A stretch of DNA of 64,000 bases, taken from an uncultured Paracoccaceae bacterium. GTDB taxonomy: Bacteria > Pseudomonadota > Alphaproteobacteria > Rhodobacterales > Rhodobacteraceae. The number at the start of each line of letters is the position of its first letter. Positions within the stretch are counted from its first letter, which is position 1. Position numbers and translations under genes: made by a program. The DNA is taken from assembly GCA_937146765.1 (NCBI GenBank), contig CAKZRP010000051.1, positions 1 through 64,000 of the forward strand, in the 5' to 3' direction. Shown in pieces: positions 63,080 through 64,000 of this stretch. Below the pieces are notes generated by a model that saw only the letters and a list, made by a program, of their open reading frames with translations, searched no databases and was not told where the DNA came from.

Positions 63080-64000
63080 TTAGTAGCCTGCGGCTTCCAT
63101 TTCGTCGGTGGTGAGGGCCTGTGCCTTGGCCAGAGCCTCATCCACGGTTTGCTGACCGGCGAGGGCCGCCGAGAATTCCTGACCCACCTGGGTGCCGATG
63201 CCTGCGAATTCCGGGATCGCCACGAATTGAACGCCGGTATAGGGGACCGGATCGACGGTCGGCTGGGTCGGGTCAGCCGCGTTGATGGAGTTCAGGGTCA
63301 TCGCTGCGAAAGGTGCCGCGTCGAGGTAAGCCTGGTTTTCATAGAGCGAGGTCCGGGTGCCCGGGGGGACGTTTGCCCAACCTTCCTTGGAAGCGACCAG
63401 CTCGGTATAGCCCTTGGAGGTTGCCCATTCGATGAAGGTCTTGGCCTCTTCGGTGGCGTCAGAGCCTGCCGGAACCGCGAGGGTCCAGGCCCAGAGCCAG
63501 TTGCCACGCTTGCCAAGGCCATTGTCCGGTGCCAGTGCAAAGCCGACCTGATCCGCCACGGTGGAGTCGTTGGGGTTGGTCACGAAGGAGGCCGCCACGG
63601 TGGCGTCGATCCACATGCCGCATTTGCCCTGCTGGAACAGCGACAGGTTCTCGTTGAAGCCGTTGGTGGAGGCACCCGGAGGACCGTAGTTGGTCATCAG
63701 GTCCATGTAGAAGGTCAGGGTGTTTTTCCAGGCTTCGGAGTCGAACTGCGCGGTCCACTCCTCGTCGAACCACTTGGCCCCGAAGGAGTTGGACATGGCG
63801 GTCAGGAAGGCCATGTTCTCGCCCCAGCCGGCCTTGCCGCGCAGACAGATGCCGTAGATTTCGCCATCCTTGTCGGTCATGCCAGCGGCGGCTTCTTTGA
63901 TGAACTCCCAGGTGGGGGCTTCCGGCATCTCGAGGCCGGCTTTCTCCATCAGGTCCTTGCGGTACATGACCATGGAGCTTTCGCCGTAGAAGGGCGCCGC
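63080..64000 (-). CDS. smoE: Polyol ABC transporter substrate-binding protein SmoE, partial (N-terminus beyond window)
   Basis: About 306 residues of a family 1 extracellular sugar-binding protein (MalE/UgpB type, usually about 435 residues). It has GKAGWGENMAFLTAMSNSFGAKWFDEEW, FQQGKCGMWIDATVAASFV and NVPPGTRTSLYENQAYLDAAPFA. The C-terminal QTVDEALAKAQALTTDEMEAAGY is typical of SmoE. It is the first gene of the smoEFGKS-mtlK operon; the start, signal peptide and promoter are outside the window. Confidence 0.93.
   Translation of the reverse strand, partial: AAPFYGESSMVMYRKDLMEKAGLEMPEAPTWEFIKEAAAGMTDKDGEIYGICLRGKAGWGENMAFLTAMSNSFGAKWFDEEWTAQFDSEAWKNTLTFYMDLMTNYGPPGASTNGFNENLSLFQQGKCGMWIDATVAASFVTNPNDSTVADQVGFALAPDNGLGKRGNWLWAWTLAVPAGSDATEEAKTFIEWATSKGYTELVASKEGWANVPPGTRTSLYENQAYLDAAPFAAMTLNSINAADPTQPTVDPVPYTGVQFVAIPEFAGIGTQVGQEFSAALAGQQTVDEALAKAQALTTDEMEAAGY

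Overview
The window looks like a stretch of chromosome from a marine roseobacter-group alphaproteobacterium (Rhodobacteraceae). This rests on the high GC content, the many 4-bp ATGA gene overlaps, and several gene orders typical of that family: a urea transporter (urtABCDE) beside urease, an FDH3-type formate dehydrogenase cluster, an RpoE/ChrR singlet-oxygen locus with its fatty-acid operon, and the smoEFGKS-mtlK polyol operon. I see no rRNA, tRNA, CRISPR array, prophage or insertion sequence. The species cannot be named from the sequence alone.

Layout. 1-7.1 kb: the start of ureD (minus) faces the urea ABC transporter urtABCDE. 7.2-11.3 kb: a CaiB-type CoA-transferase, a helix-turn-helix regulator and a CocE/NonD hydrolase, the last two separated by phased operator-like repeats. 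11.3-11.9 kb: an exported unknown. 11.9-29.4 kb: a large formate dehydrogenase region. It holds DUF6505, a degenerate biotin/lipoate-ligase-like protein, an Mrp ATPase, a binding-protein/cytochrome c fusion, a multi-ferredoxin protein, DUF3305, DUF3306, a TorD chaperone, a TAT mini-protein, the alpha, beta and gamma subunits, a WD40-cytochrome c, a 41-residue membrane peptide, and a two-component pair whose regulator lacks the sigma-54 contact loop. 29.5-38.1 kb: an eight-gene minus-strand operon (two SDRs, DUF3833, MFS, chalcone-isomerase-like, CFA-type methyltransferase, DUF1365, FAD oxidoreductase) diverges from rpoE-chrR, and both sides carry a TGATCC-type ECF promoter. 38.1-39.2 kb: gap (GAPDH) with two LacI-family-like operators. 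39.4-44.2 kb: a probable glucosylglycerate locus (phosphorylase, GT81-type synthase, phosphatase) with a YjhX-family protein and a GNAT enzyme. 44.3-54 kb: N-methyl-compound catabolism, with a cytosine/creatinine-deaminase-like amidohydrolase, a BCCT transporter, a heterotetrameric sarcosine-oxidase-type enzyme (soxBDAG) and a GlxA/AraC regulator. 54-57.8 kb: an FAH-family hydrolase, a PhoD-like phosphatase, a small exported unknown and galU. 58-64 kb: the polyol operon, cut by the window end within smoE.

How it works together. Most modules bring in or burn small organic compounds that marine heterotrophs scavenge: urea, formate, methylated amines and sugar alcohols. They are interleaved with stress functions: singlet-oxygen-induced lipid modification and a compatible solute. 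The most unusual items are the putative tungstate-binding-protein-like/cytochrome c fusion and the ligase-like pseudoenzyme in the formate cluster, the sarcosine-oxidase delta subunit that has lost its zinc cysteines, the NtrC-like regulator without GAFTGA, and a three-copy intergenic hairpin repeat that carries its own Shine-Dalgarno-like tail.
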